Assembly: GCA_016715815.1 (NCBI GenBank)
Contig: JADJXN010000004.1
Location: 1-64,000, forward strand
Origin: Oligoflexia bacterium
GTDB lineage: Bacteria; Bdellovibrionota; Bdellovibrionia; JABDDW01
DNA length: 64,000 nucleotides
Direction: 5' to 3'
A program made the translations under genes and the position numbers. Of this stretch, positions 53,792 to 63,485 are shown in pieces. The first letter of the stretch is position 1, and each line of letters opens with the position of its first letter. The notes beneath the pieces are model-generated. The model ran no database searches and was not told where the DNA came from. It saw nothing but the letters and a program-made list of their open reading frames with translations.

Positions 53792-54726
53792 TAATTAAAC
53801 TCCACTCTTGGGTCTACAAGAGATACAAGTAAATCTGAGGCAAGATTTGCTAAAACAAAAAGTACAGAGCCTATAAATGTCATAGCTTTAATAACTGGGA
53901 AGTCTGAATTAGCAACAGCTTGGTAGATCATTCCCCCAAGGCCGGGGATTCCAAAAAATGCTTCTAGCACCAATGCGCCTGTTATTAAAAGGGGCACTTC
54001 CATCATTATACTTGTAATAATTGGGGTGAGAGAATTTTTTAAAACATGTTTTAATAAAACAACTTTTTCAGTGAGTCCTTTTGCGCGGGCAGTTCTTACA
54101 TAATCTTGAAACACTTCTTCTAAAATGGCTGAGCGGTATAATAAAACCTCATAGCCAATACTTACAGCTACCCAAATAATCATAGGCAAAGCTAAAAACT
54201 GCCAGCGAGAATCCCAACCAGAATCATAACCTGAAATAGGAAACATTCCCCATTTATAGGCAAAAAAGTATTGGCCTAAAATAACATAAACCAAAACACT
54301 AATGCAGGTTCCGGCAATGCAAAACACCTGAAGCAGTTTATCCATTAAGCCGTTTCTAAAAAAAACAATAAGAATGGATAATAAAATAGAGAGTACAATT
54401 GTAATAAAAAAGGCAGGGATTGAGAGGCTCATACTGGGACCAATGCCAGCAGTGAGCATGTCAGTAATATTTTGGTTTGTGGCCCAGCTTCTTCCAAAAT
54501 TAAAAGTCACGCATTGTTTTAAATAAAAAAGATATTGCTCAGGTAGTGGTCTATCAAGGCCAAGTTCATGGCGCAGGATTTTTATTTCCGCCTCAGAACC
54601 GTGTTTACCCATTTTTTGATAAACAGGGTCTCCCCCAACAACGTTAAATAAAACAAAGGTTAAAATGGTAACGCCAAAAATAACGGGAATTAAATATAAA
54701 AGTCTTCGAGCAACGTATGCTAGCAT
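53791..54726 (-). CDS. oppB: oligopeptide ABC transporter permease
   Basis: 311 residues, six membrane helices, beginning MLAYVARRLLYLIPVIFGV, with the permease loop DYVRTARAKGL and GALVLEAFFGIPGLGGM. It forms the channel with OppC. Single-base overlaps on both sides show tight coupling to oppA and oppC. Confidence 0.94.
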   Translation of the reverse strand: MLAYVARRLLYLIPVIFGVTILTFVLFNVVGGDPVYQKMGKHGSEAEIKILRHELGLDRPLPEQYLFYLKQCVTFNFGRSWATNQNITDMLTAGIGPSMSLSIPAFFITIVLSILLSILIVFFRNGLMDKLLQVFCIAGTCISVLVYVILGQYFFAYKWGMFPISGYDSGWDSRWQFLALPMIIWVAVSIGYEVLLYRSAILEEVFQDYVRTARAKGLTEKVVLLKHVLKNSLTPIITSIMMEVPLLITGALVLEAFFGIPGLGGMIYQAVANSDFPVIKAMTFIGSVLFVLANLASDLLVSLVDPRVEFN

Positions 54727-56504
54727 TATAATTTCTTTTTAAGCTGCTCTTTAAGTGCTGAATCAACGGTGTAGTACTTAATGTGGTTAAGTATCATCAT
54801 ATTTCTTTTATAATTTTTAAACCAACCGTGAGTGAGTACATATTGTTTTCTATGAATGTTAAATATCCAAGGAGCATCTTCCACAACAAGATCAACCATT
54901 TTTCTATAAATAGCATTTCTTGCCGGGCCGTCTTGCATTACTGCAGCTTTGTCATAGAGCTTGTTAAATTCTGGGTTGTTATAATTTGAATTGTTTGGTC
55001 CTGGGCTGCCGTTGGGGCCATAGAAAAGTTGTAAAAAGTTTTCTGCATCTGGGTAATCTGCAGACCAAGCCATTCCAAACATTTGAGCGCGTCTCTTTTT
55101 TTGTTTTGATAAAAATTCTGGCCAGGTATTAACGGTAATTTTTATTTTTACTCCAATTAAAGCAGCCCTTTGCTGAAAGTACTCAACAATTTGGCGCCCT
55201 GTGGAGCCGGCGTAAGTTTCATACTGAAGCTCTGGGAGGCCTTTACCATCAGGGTAGCCAGCTTTTTTAAGTAAGGCTTTTGCCTTTTCAAGGTTTGGCC
55301 CCTTATATGGGTTTTTTAAACTTGGGTCATAACCTGAAATCGATGGTGGAATGGGCCCATGAGCTGGAACTGCTCGGCCATTATAAAATTTTGTAATGAG
55401 CTCTTGTGGGTCTATGACTAAGCTTAAAGCTTGGCGCAAGTGTTTTGCTTTTGCGCCGCCAACGATGGGGTCATCCTGGTTAAAGCTTTCAAAGGTAACA
55501 TCGTCATCAATGTATTTTCCTAATCTAATCCCCTGGGAGGCTAGCTCTGGTACAAGTTCATCGTTTTTAACGGTGGTATCAAAATTGTCTTTTGGAATTT
55601 CTGCTATATCAAAAACGCCTTTTCTAAAGTTTAAATAGCGTGGTTGGTCTTCAACTACTTCAGTAAAAATAACTCCTTCATTAAGAGGAAGTTTTTTGCC
55701 TGCATCTGCTAACAAGCCATTTGCTGCATCAGTTGGCTCTCCTGTTGTGGGGTAGGTTTCTTGTCTGTAATTGGGGTTTTTTTCTAAAATGATTTTTGAG
55801 TTTCTTACCCAGCTTTTAAATTTATAGGGACCTGAGCCTACGGGGTTATTTTGATATTCTGGCCCATAGTGCTCAACACATTCTTTTGCCACGGGGGAGG
55901 ATTGGTTCATAGTTAGAACATAAAGAAGCTGTGGGTATGGCTTTTCTAAAGTAATTTTTAAGGTGTATGAATCAACTGCCTCAAGGCCTGGAACGGGTTT
56001 TGAATAATCTGTTTTCCCAGCTTTTGAAGCCTCTTCTTGCCACTGTTTAAAGCCTTTAATTTTTCCTTCAAAAACCCAAAAACCATCAGAAACACTTTTG
56101 GGGTCGGCAACACGCTTCCAAGAATAAATATAATCCTCGGCGGTGACCTCACGTCCCTTACCATTTGTGGCTTTAAAACAAGGATTGTCATGGAACATAA
56201 TTCCTTTTTTAATTTTAAAGGTGTAGGTTTTTTGGTCTTTAGAAATTTTGGGCATCCCATCAGCATCAAGGGGCTCAACTGTTGTGGGGCGCTTTAAATA
56301 ATTATACTGCATTAAGGCTGAGTAAATTTGCGCCATAACAGTACTTGAATAAAGATCACTTGAGTGAATAGGGTCAATGCCTTTGATGTTGGCTTTAATG
56401 GGGTAGTGAACAAAGTGGTCATATTCTTTGTCTTCTTTTTTTGTGCAACTTGTGATTGTGATTGATGTGATTAGGGCTAGAACTAAAAACCAAATTTTTA
56501 ACAT
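54726..56504 (-). CDS. oppA: oligopeptide-binding lipoprotein
   Basis: 592 residues. The leader ends ITSC with Cys20 as lipid site, so the protein is tethered to the membrane. DPIHSSDLYSSTVMAQIYSAL, NPVGSGPYKFKSW and AWSADYPDAENFL are motifs of family 5 binding proteins for peptides. It is the first gene of oppABCDF and supplies ligand to OppBC. Its promoter must lie in the 83 bases before gph. Confidence 0.95.
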   Translation of the reverse strand: MLKIWFLVLALITSITITSCTKKEDKEYDHFVHYPIKANIKGIDPIHSSDLYSSTVMAQIYSALMQYNYLKRPTTVEPLDADGMPKISKDQKTYTFKIKKGIMFHDNPCFKATNGKGREVTAEDYIYSWKRVADPKSVSDGFWVFEGKIKGFKQWQEEASKAGKTDYSKPVPGLEAVDSYTLKITLEKPYPQLLYVLTMNQSSPVAKECVEHYGPEYQNNPVGSGPYKFKSWVRNSKIILEKNPNYRQETYPTTGEPTDAANGLLADAGKKLPLNEGVIFTEVVEDQPRYLNFRKGVFDIAEIPKDNFDTTVKNDELVPELASQGIRLGKYIDDDVTFESFNQDDPIVGGAKAKHLRQALSLVIDPQELITKFYNGRAVPAHGPIPPSISGYDPSLKNPYKGPNLEKAKALLKKAGYPDGKGLPELQYETYAGSTGRQIVEYFQQRAALIGVKIKITVNTWPEFLSKQKKRRAQMFGMAWSADYPDAENFLQLFYGPNGSPGPNNSNYNNPEFNKLYDKAAVMQDGPARNAIYRKMVDLVVEDAPWIFNIHRKQYVLTHGWFKNYKRNMMILNHIKYYTVDSALKEQLKKKL

Positions 56505-56587
56505 ATTAATACCTCAATTAAGGTTTGGTTAATGCAATGTCCAAGTGGTAGTTGAGGGGGGCTAAAAAGTCAAAGCAAAATCAAAGC

Positions 56588-57262
56588 TTAGTATGTTTTT
56601 ATAAGTCCATTGATTTTAATTTCTAGCTCATCAAAATGATCAAAAAAATGCTGTGCGCCCTGGATTAATAGGCTACTTAGCGGGTAATACCCAAAGCTTG
56701 CAGCAATGAAGTGTGTTTTTGCTGCAAGAGCGGCCCCTAAATCCTGGTGAGAATCTCCAATCATAACGGTTTGTTCAGGTGTGGCATTAGCTAGCCTCAT
56801 CATTTCTATAAGTGGTTTGGGATGGGGCTTTTTTACTTCAAAGCGGTCCCCGCCAAAGATTTCTACAAAATAATTATCCCCATAACCTAAGTGGCGTAAA
56901 ATTATACGGGCATGATTTTCAGGTTTATTAGTAACTACTGCAATTTTTCTCTCAGGGTGCCTTTTAAATTTTTCAAAAAAGCTCTGAACGCCAGGGTAAA
57001 ACCTAGTATTTTTTAGAAGCTGCGCATCATAATGACTGGCAAACTCCTGTGACACTTTTTTAAGTAGTTCATCAGAGGCCTCATTGGAACCTGCAAGGCC
57101 TGTAACAAATGCTTTAAGGCCATCGCCAATGAATTTTTTAATTTCATCTACATGAAAAGGGTCTCTGCCATAGCTTTTAACAACATGGTTTGCCGAAACT
57201 GCTATGTCATGGATGGAATCAACTAAGGTTCCATCTAGGTCAAAAATGGCAAGCTTGATCAT
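56588..57262 (-). CDS. gph: phosphoglycolate phosphatase-like HAD hydrolase
   Basis: 224 residues from the ATG at 57262. FDLDGTLVDS, VVTNKPENH, KPHPKP and MIGDSHQDLGAA are the four HAD motifs, with a Gph-type helical cap. It dephosphorylates phosphoglycolate or a similar small sugar phosphate. A GTG three codons earlier is an alternative start. It follows the hydrolase gene by 10 bases on the same strand. Confidence 0.88.
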   Translation of the reverse strand: MIKLAIFDLDGTLVDSIHDIAVSANHVVKSYGRDPFHVDEIKKFIGDGLKAFVTGLAGSNEASDELLKKVSQEFASHYDAQLLKNTRFYPGVQSFFEKFKRHPERKIAVVTNKPENHARIILRHLGYGDNYFVEIFGGDRFEVKKPHPKPLIEMMRLANATPEQTVMIGDSHQDLGAALAAKTHFIAASFGYYPLSSLLIQGAQHFFDHFDELEIKINGLIKTY

Positions 57263-57272
57263 GGGGCCCACA

Positions 57273-58037
57273 CTAGCAGCCCAAAAACGTAGTCACAACA
57301 TTTTTATATTTTTCAGGTTCTTCTTTAAGAGAAGTTAAATGCCCCCCCGTATCAAACAAAACCTGTGTGACATTTTTTAAGCCTGAGCGGTTAAAGCAGC
57401 TTTGAATGAACTCATAGGGAACAATTTTATCAAGTTTGCCTTGAAGGGAAAGGACACTCATATCAGGGTAAATTTCATTAAGCTGGCCAAAGCGTTTGAT
57501 TGTTGTTTCAGAATTTTGTGGATCCCAATTAAATGTCATAAATTTTGTCATGGCATCTCTGAGAAGGGAATTTTTAATTTCGTAGTAGTGGTAAAGCATG
57601 TTGTCCACACATTTTTCAGTGTGGTCAAAGGGGCCTGAGTCAAAAATCATTTTTTGAATAGCAACGTTTGCAACATCACGCTTTGCTTTTAAAATATTAA
57701 TTGCGGCGTCAATGGTGCAAACCCCAATGCCTGAAAAGGTAAAAGGGATAATTTGTACCCGTGTTTTTAATATTTCTCTAAAGGCAGATTCAATTTCTTC
57801 AGCCCAAGCAGATCGAAGACGTTTAAAAAAAATTCTATGCTTGCCGTTTTTGTGCCAGCTTAGATCAAAACTGACAACATCAAAACCAAGGTTGTTAAAA
57901 AGGCCGATGTGTTTTGAAAACTGATCTTGTGAGCCTCCAAAATTGTGAATAAGTACAACTGCAGCGCGCAGCTGAGAATCTTTAACCGAAGAGAAGTGCC
58001 AGGTGAGTGTTGGGCTTGTTGCAAATAAAGAAAACAT
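57273..58037 (-). CDS. alpha/beta hydrolase-like protein
   Basis: 254 residues. LIHNFGGSQDQF is the oxyanion region, FTFSGIGV the nucleophile elbow (Ser in a loose GxSxG), LQGKLDKIVPYEF the acid segment and GGHLTS the His. It resembles TMEM53-like or esterase-type hydrolases. It is between an AceE-type E1 gene (12 bases upstream) and gph, and probably in one operon with both. Confidence 0.75.
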   Translation of the reverse strand: MFSLFATSPTLTWHFSSVKDSQLRAAVVLIHNFGGSQDQFSKHIGLFNNLGFDVVSFDLSWHKNGKHRIFFKRLRSAWAEEIESAFREILKTRVQIIPFTFSGIGVCTIDAAINILKAKRDVANVAIQKMIFDSGPFDHTEKCVDNMLYHYYEIKNSLLRDAMTKFMTFNWDPQNSETTIKRFGQLNEIYPDMSVLSLQGKLDKIVPYEFIQSCFNRSGLKNVTQVLFDTGGHLTSLKEEPEKYKNVVTTFLGC

Positions 58038-58049
58038 TGGTCACCGGCT

Positions 58050-60779
58050 TTAGTGGTTATCGGGCCAGAGGTTTTGCCAATTTTTATTAAAGGGGTCTGA
58101 GGCAGAGTGTTGTTGTTGGAGCCCTGTAATAGATAATAATTCCTGAGAGAGTTCAATTTGTTCTAGTGCTGTTTCACTTAAAACTTTGCCACAAGCATGC
58201 ACAACACTTTGGCTATCAATGTTGTGGTACTTATAAATTTCATTGGGCCTTCCTGATTTTGAATGATGCCTTACACTTAATGCAATTTGCTTTACTCCCA
58301 CAATACTTCCGGCGTTATCAAGTAAACCGGGCTCTCCATCATGCACACTAACAAGGGGCACTCTTTTACCACTAACGGTTATTAAGTCAGCGGGCTGGGT
58401 GTTACCATTCATGTGAGTGGTTAAGTAAAGATTGCCGTTAATACCAAGGTTTTTTAAATGTTCAAAATCATTTTCATAGGCAAGGTTTCCGAGTAACAAA
58501 TCAGGGGATGAAACCATAATCACGTTTGCAAAAATCCCTTTTTCTAAAAGGGCCTCAGATGCCTTAAGTGCTTCCGTGCCCATTGTTCCCATGGCTAAAA
58601 TATTAACCACATTATCTCCTGGCTCATAACCCTCATAGCCTTGGTAATTTGTTAAGTAATAGGCTCCATTTAGACAATCAATTCTTGTGGCTTCTAAAAT
58701 TTCATTTTCGCTTAAATTTTCAAAGCGCTTTTGTTTTTTTAAACATTTTAAAAATAAATTTTGCTCTAACCCTCTGGTTACGGCTCGAATGACTACTCCT
58801 GACCGGCCTTGATTTTTATTCTCAAGATGTAGGCGCATACTTTCGGTAAATATCCAATCAAGCTCAAGTGCAAACATGGGCTCCCATGTGATCATATTAG
58901 GTATTTGGATATCGCTTTTCCAACCATGCTGTGCGCCCTCAGGGGAGAGAGAAACTCCAGAGGGGGTGCCCACTAAAATAAAGCTTGAACCCCAATATAA
59001 ATTATAAAAAAGTTGGTCAAGGGCGCGCTTAATAAAAAAATCATAGACTGTCATTAAGGGTAAAACAGGAATTCCTGTAATATCCCTCATTTTTCCGTAA
59101 GAGCCCGCGCAGCTCATGGCGTTTCCTTCAGCAATTTCAAAACGTAAATGTCTGTGAGAGACTTCCTCACCCGGAACAACATCAGGGGATTTTGTATCTT
59201 TAACTTTATAAACTTCTTCAAAATCTTCAACCACTTCTGGGGCAAATATTTTTCCATCCATGGTGGGGTTTAAGTTTGTTGAAGTGCCTACATCAGGGGC
59301 AAGGGTAATTAATAATTCACTAGCTGTTTTTAAACGCAATTCTTCATCGTTAAGTGGCTTTTGGTTTTCTTTTAATTTTGACGTATCAAGAGGTGTGTTT
59401 GCTATACGAGTCAGCTTTGCAGCAAGTTGGCCCAGCATCCACTGAGTGTGTGCTATAGGGACCATTTTTAAATTAATTCCTAAAGATGAGGGCAGTGAAT
59501 TTGTTTTTTGAAGATTATTTAAAAAATAATTTTCATTCTCTTGTTTAATTTGAAATTGTTTTTTATAGCCCTCATAAAGAGCATCGCCTCTAGCTTTTAA
59601 AAACCTTCCAATTTCAGATTTTTCATCAGGGCGTTTAAAGGGCTCCTCACTTGGTATGTTTAAAGCTTTTTTCAAAGCTTCAATTTCCTCTTTTTCAGGT
59701 AGCGTGCTGTGGTTACCACTCACTGCAAGACAATTAAGCCCCCAGCCTTTAACGGTGTGGCAAATAACAACACAAGGTTTTTTGGGGTTTTGTTTTGATT
59801 TAACTAAAGCGGCAATAACCTCAGCTATATCATGGCCGCCAAGGTCAAATAAAAGCTCATAGGCCTCACCAGGTTTTAGTGCATCTATAAATTTTTGCAG
59901 CTTTTTATCTTTTGCAACAAAAGCCTCTCTCACTTTTTTGTCATCTTTTGCACCTAAGAGGCTTTGAAATTCGTAATCATCAAATTGGTTTTCTAAAACT
60001 TGTTTAAATAATTCGCCATCAGGCTTTTTAAAAGCGGCTTGGCGCTTTTTCCCGTGGCGTACTTGAATGACCTCCCAGCCATTAGCAACAGAGGTTCTTT
60101 GTATTCTAATGTCATCAGTGCCATCCATTATGTGGCGGTTTGTAATTCTGTGTCCATCAAGGGATTGGCGGTTATAATCTACTATCCAGGTTAAATTTCC
60201 AATTTCACGCTCTGCTGCATCAGGCATGGCCTCATACAAAGAGCCTTCACGGAATTCACTATCACCAATGAGAGACCAAAAATGGGCGTCAGGTGGAACT
60301 TTGTAACCATGCTCAGCACTAAATCTGTATGCATGGGCAAGATAAGCTGCCATCACGGGTGGAATTCCTACGCTTCCTGAGGGGAAAAAATTTAAACCAT
60401 CTGGATCCCAACTTGAGTGATAACTTTGAAAGACGGGCTCTCCGTTTTGAGAAAATTTTCTTAAACCGCTCATAGCAGTTTTTTGATCGGTGTCTGAAAG
60501 GCGCTCAATAGAATTATGCTTAAAAAGATTTTTTAATAGGTAATTATAAGAATGGTCCATGGGGCTTGCATGGGGCTTAATGGCTAAGTGGTCAAAAGGA
60601 CCTTTAACATGTAAATGCAGCGCCCCTAAAATATGCATTGCGGAAGAGCATGCCGCGGGGTGCCCACCAACTTTGGGATCCGTTTTGTCTTTTTGGCGAG
60701 CATGGTTGGCAATATCAATCATGCTCATGGCGTAAGAATGTGCAATGCGCGCTATTTGTTCTAGTAATTGTGTGTCCAT
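58050..60779 (-). CDS. AceE-type (homodimeric) 2-oxoacid dehydrogenase E1
   Basis: 909 residues from the ATG at 60779, chosen because AGGGG precedes it; an ATG eight codons earlier is less supported. The thiamine-diphosphate motif is GDSEFREG...NLTWIVDYNRQSLDG, with VGGHPAACSSA at the N-terminal active-site region and WRF-like E1 segments later. This is the fused E1 type of pyruvate dehydrogenase that decarboxylates pyruvate and passes acetyl groups to an E2. No E2 or E3 gene adjoins, so the substrate and partner are open. Confidence 0.85.
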   Translation of the reverse strand: MDTQLLEQIARIAHSYAMSMIDIANHARQKDKTDPKVGGHPAACSSAMHILGALHLHVKGPFDHLAIKPHASPMDHSYNYLLKNLFKHNSIERLSDTDQKTAMSGLRKFSQNGEPVFQSYHSSWDPDGLNFFPSGSVGIPPVMAAYLAHAYRFSAEHGYKVPPDAHFWSLIGDSEFREGSLYEAMPDAAEREIGNLTWIVDYNRQSLDGHRITNRHIMDGTDDIRIQRTSVANGWEVIQVRHGKKRQAAFKKPDGELFKQVLENQFDDYEFQSLLGAKDDKKVREAFVAKDKKLQKFIDALKPGEAYELLFDLGGHDIAEVIAALVKSKQNPKKPCVVICHTVKGWGLNCLAVSGNHSTLPEKEEIEALKKALNIPSEEPFKRPDEKSEIGRFLKARGDALYEGYKKQFQIKQENENYFLNNLQKTNSLPSSLGINLKMVPIAHTQWMLGQLAAKLTRIANTPLDTSKLKENQKPLNDEELRLKTASELLITLAPDVGTSTNLNPTMDGKIFAPEVVEDFEEVYKVKDTKSPDVVPGEEVSHRHLRFEIAEGNAMSCAGSYGKMRDITGIPVLPLMTVYDFFIKRALDQLFYNLYWGSSFILVGTPSGVSLSPEGAQHGWKSDIQIPNMITWEPMFALELDWIFTESMRLHLENKNQGRSGVVIRAVTRGLEQNLFLKCLKKQKRFENLSENEILEATRIDCLNGAYYLTNYQGYEGYEPGDNVVNILAMGTMGTEALKASEALLEKGIFANVIMVSSPDLLLGNLAYENDFEHLKNLGINGNLYLTTHMNGNTQPADLITVSGKRVPLVSVHDGEPGLLDNAGSIVGVKQIALSVRHHSKSGRPNEIYKYHNIDSQSVVHACGKVLSETALEQIELSQELLSITGLQQQHSASDPFNKNWQNLWPDNH

Positions 60780-60833
60780 TTTGCCCCTAATGCTTAAGGG
60801 CATCTTTTAGCATGAAATTAGTTTTTGTCGAGG

Positions 60834-61589
60834 CTAAATTTCACGGTACGAGGGGTTGTCATTACATTTCTTATAATTTTTTTGAAACAGATAATATTGC
60901 GTTCCAAATTTTGCTATGTTCTGTATAAGAACTTGAAAGAGGCCAGTATTTTCTTTTACTACAAAATCTAAAAAGCTCTGATTTCTAATTTGTTTTATGT
61001 TGTTCTTTTTAACCAGCTCATTTTGTGAGTAATCTTTTTTAAAGCCATCTAGAGATAAAATTATGGATTTAAAAACAGGAGTTAAATCTAAGTCAGAAAT
61101 ATTTTTTTTATTATTTCCGATCTCAGCCATTTTTTCTTTAATTGGCACCTCAAAAGAGTTTGTGATTGTTTCACAAAAGAGTTTGTTAAGGGCTAAAAGT
61201 TGTGGCCCTGCAATTTTATAAAATTCAAAATATTCTTCTGTTGTTGTGTTGTTAATTTTTTTAGTTTTGTCTTTTTCTAAGTAGGAATAAAGGTTTTTTA
61301 ATTCTTTTGTGGCATTTGGGTTTTTAGCATCTAAGACAGAGGCCACCAGCTCGTTTTTCTCATCACAGTCTTTTTCAAATGATGTGAGTACAGCATTGAG
61401 TAGAAGAAGGTGGTTTGTGGAAAAGCTTTCTTTAAGCTCCTCACAACTTTTATTATCAAAATCTTCTTCATCTTCATCTGTTGTTTGCTCATCAGCGCTA
61501 TTAGGCATGTTGGGTAGTAAAAAATGAGGCTCTTGCGCTTGAGAAATTTGAAAGCTTAAAACTAGAAGTAAGACTAAAAACTTATTCAC
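60834..61589 (-). CDS. exported helical protein of unknown function
   Basis: 251 residues with a GTG start overlapping the stop of the upstream gene, and a signal peptide (about 1-18, ending QISQAQ). The mature part has an acidic run (DEQTTDEDEEDF), a Cys-containing helix bundle and no known domain. It is coupled to the gene at 61586 and shares its character, so the two may form one complex. Confidence 0.74.
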   Translation of the reverse strand: MNKFLVLLLVLSFQISQAQEPHFLLPNMPNSADEQTTDEDEEDFDNKSCEELKESFSTNHLLLLNAVLTSFEKDCDEKNELVASVLDAKNPNATKELKNLYSYLEKDKTKKINNTTTEEYFEFYKIAGPQLLALNKLFCETITNSFEVPIKEKMAEIGNNKKNISDLDLTPVFKSIILSLDGFKKDYSQNELVKKNNIKQIRNQSFLDFVVKENTGLFQVLIQNIAKFGTQYYLFQKNYKKCNDNPSYREI

Positions 61590-62218
61590 TTATTTGGTTC
61601 CTTGTTAGCTTTGCAGCTTTGATTTGCATCATCTAACTGTATTTTGTAGGCCTCAAGTTGGCTGGTTAAATCTTTGGCCAATTTTTCTTCTGTAATGGCA
61701 AAGTTTGTTAGAACTTCAGAAAGATTGGTTTTGTGCAGTTCAATTTGAAGATCTTTTGTTTGTTCATCAATTGATGTCCTTAGGTTTTGAGCTGTGGCGG
61801 TTAATGTGGTAGTGATGTTTTTAAGACTTTGAGTTATATCTACATTTTCAAAGTTTTTGCCTTCATTTGTAATTTTGTCTATTTTTTTAACTTCATTTGA
61901 AAATGAGGTGAGAATACTTTGGCAACTGGTTGAAAGTGCTTTCATAGTTCTGGGTAGCACCTTTTGTATAAATTCTTTTTTCTTGTTCTCATCGGTTTCG
62001 GTTTCGGGTGAATTAGGGTCTTTTTTTAAGGTTTTAGTTAATTCTTTTAATACTGCTAGCGTTATTTCACAGCCCTGGGCTTCTTTTTCAAATTCTTCAA
62101 CAAGTTGCAATACATGCAGTTTATTAATTTCAGCTTTTTGCTCTTTACAACTTAAGTTCTCAGCTTTTGATGTTAGAGAAATACCTAATAACGCGATAAT
62201 AACTAAAATGGTCTTCAA
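61586..62218 (-). CDS. exported helical protein of unknown function
   Basis: 210 residues. The start is TTG, with AGGAGG close upstream, giving a signal peptide (about 1-19, ending LTSKAE). The rest is Lys/Glu-rich helix with four Cys. No family is recognised. It leads the pair with 60834-61589. Confidence 0.74.
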   Translation of the reverse strand: MKTILVIIALLGISLTSKAENLSCKEQKAEINKLHVLQLVEEFEKEAQGCEITLAVLKELTKTLKKDPNSPETETDENKKKEFIQKVLPRTMKALSTSCQSILTSFSNEVKKIDKITNEGKNFENVDITQSLKNITTTLTATAQNLRTSIDEQTKDLQIELHKTNLSEVLTNFAITEEKLAKDLTSQLEAYKIQLDDANQSCKANKEPNK

Positions 62219-62385
62219 ACGGGCCTCCTCTGGTCACAAGTTTCTGGTTTATTAATAAATACAAAATAGGTGCCACCCCCATATATTGGCTAAGTATTTG
62301 ATAATGCATTGAAAAATTATGGGGTTGGATGTGAATTAGAGCTAAAACATTAGTCAATTGTGCCAAATATTGTAGAGGACGAGCT

Positions 62386-62940
62386 TTACAAAGACGCCTT
62401 GGCCTCAAGGCTTGGGGAGATGAGATTTTTTAAAGGCTCGCGGCCAAAGTTGCGAGCTTCATCTGAGATTTCAATATCAGCCTTAACTACCTTTTCAAGC
62501 TGAGGTTTAAAATCCTCTTTTGTCATTTGGCGAGCTTCAATTACAAGGTTGGTTAAAGCTACAAGGGCAGAGGCCTCATCACTAGGGGCTACACTTTTAT
62601 CTTCAAGAAGACTTAATAACATATCAAAACTGCGCCTCATAACCTCAACAAATTCTTCATTGAGCATTTTTGATTTTAAACGTGCTAAAGCGGCTTGTCT
62701 TTCAGAAAAGCGCGGGTGAACTAACACGGTTTGAGTTAAAACTTGAGCTGATTGGTTGAAAAAAACATCATCATTTTTTTCTTTAGAGTTAATTTCTTTA
62801 TTCACCAAGCGCTCCATGTCTTCTACATCAAGAGTCATAATTTCTCTAATGTTATGGCGCATAACTGTGGCTTCAGCAAAGTTTAGTTGAAAATTTGTGA
62901 GCATAATTAATGTGGTTACAAATAATATTTTAGATTTCAT
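62386..62940 (-). CDS. exported helical-repeat protein of unknown function
   Basis: 184 residues with a signal peptide (about 1-23, ending FAEA). Residues 60-160 read as paired helices (RFSERQAALARLKSKML, EASALVALTNLVIEAR) like a short HEAT-type array; this is inference. AGGA lies eight bases before the ATG. It follows the gene at 62951 by ten bases. Confidence 0.7.
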   Translation of the reverse strand: MKSKILFVTTLIMLTNFQLNFAEATVMRHNIREIMTLDVEDMERLVNKEINSKEKNDDVFFNQSAQVLTQTVLVHPRFSERQAALARLKSKMLNEEFVEVMRRSFDMLLSLLEDKSVAPSDEASALVALTNLVIEARQMTKEDFKPQLEKVVKADIEISDEARNFGREPLKNLISPSLEAKASL

Positions 62941-62950
62941 ATTCTCATTC

Positions 62951-63298
62951 CTATTTTATAAGTGTTAAGATAACTTTTCCCTCACAAGAGCAATCGCTGC
63001 TTTTTAAACGATTTTTTGAATAAGGCTCTGTATTAACTTTATTTTTTTTGTCAGCGTAAGAATTCTTTTTGCATTTTAAAATGGGTAAGCCTTGCGGGGT
63101 TTTGCCAATCTCAAAGTGCAGCATGTAGTTTTCAAAAGCGCCAATATACTCCGTGCGAACTGGTTTATATTGGGAAACGATTTGCATGCACGCTTGTGGG
63201 TCAACCCCTCGGGCGTCGTTTATGAAAAAAGTGCTATTCTGTGCCCAAGTTTCAAGGGCAAACAGCATCAACAAAACGGTCAACATTAACTTCAACAT
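62951..63298 (-). CDS. exported protein of unknown function
   Basis: 115 residues from the ATG at 63298, preceded by GAGGT. MLKLMLTVLLMLFALETWAQ is a signal peptide. Four mature Cys residues (QACMQ, LKCKK, SDCSC) may form disulfides. No family is recognised. It is the first gene of a pair with 62386-62940. Confidence 0.7.
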   Translation of the reverse strand: MLKLMLTVLLMLFALETWAQNSTFFINDARGVDPQACMQIVSQYKPVRTEYIGAFENYMLHFEIGKTPQGLPILKCKKNSYADKKNKVNTEPYSKNRLKSSDCSCEGKVILTLIK

Positions 63299-63485
63299 AC
63301 GTACCTCATATATACTTTTTTCAACCACCCATAAGAGCAATCCAGATGCTAGGCTGACTGCAATTTAAATGTGGTTTCAGCAACTTAGCTATGGCTAAAG
63401 TTTCAGGTCGGTGACCAAAAGGGGCGTATTTTGTGGCACCACTTTATTATGATTGGTGGCAAAAATAATGTATAAAGGGTGCCAC

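Noticed and set aside
63430..63460. sigma-54 promoter (TGGCAC) before ygfZ
   Set aside because: No TTGC element lies at the required distance; the bases are better explained as half of the inverted pair.
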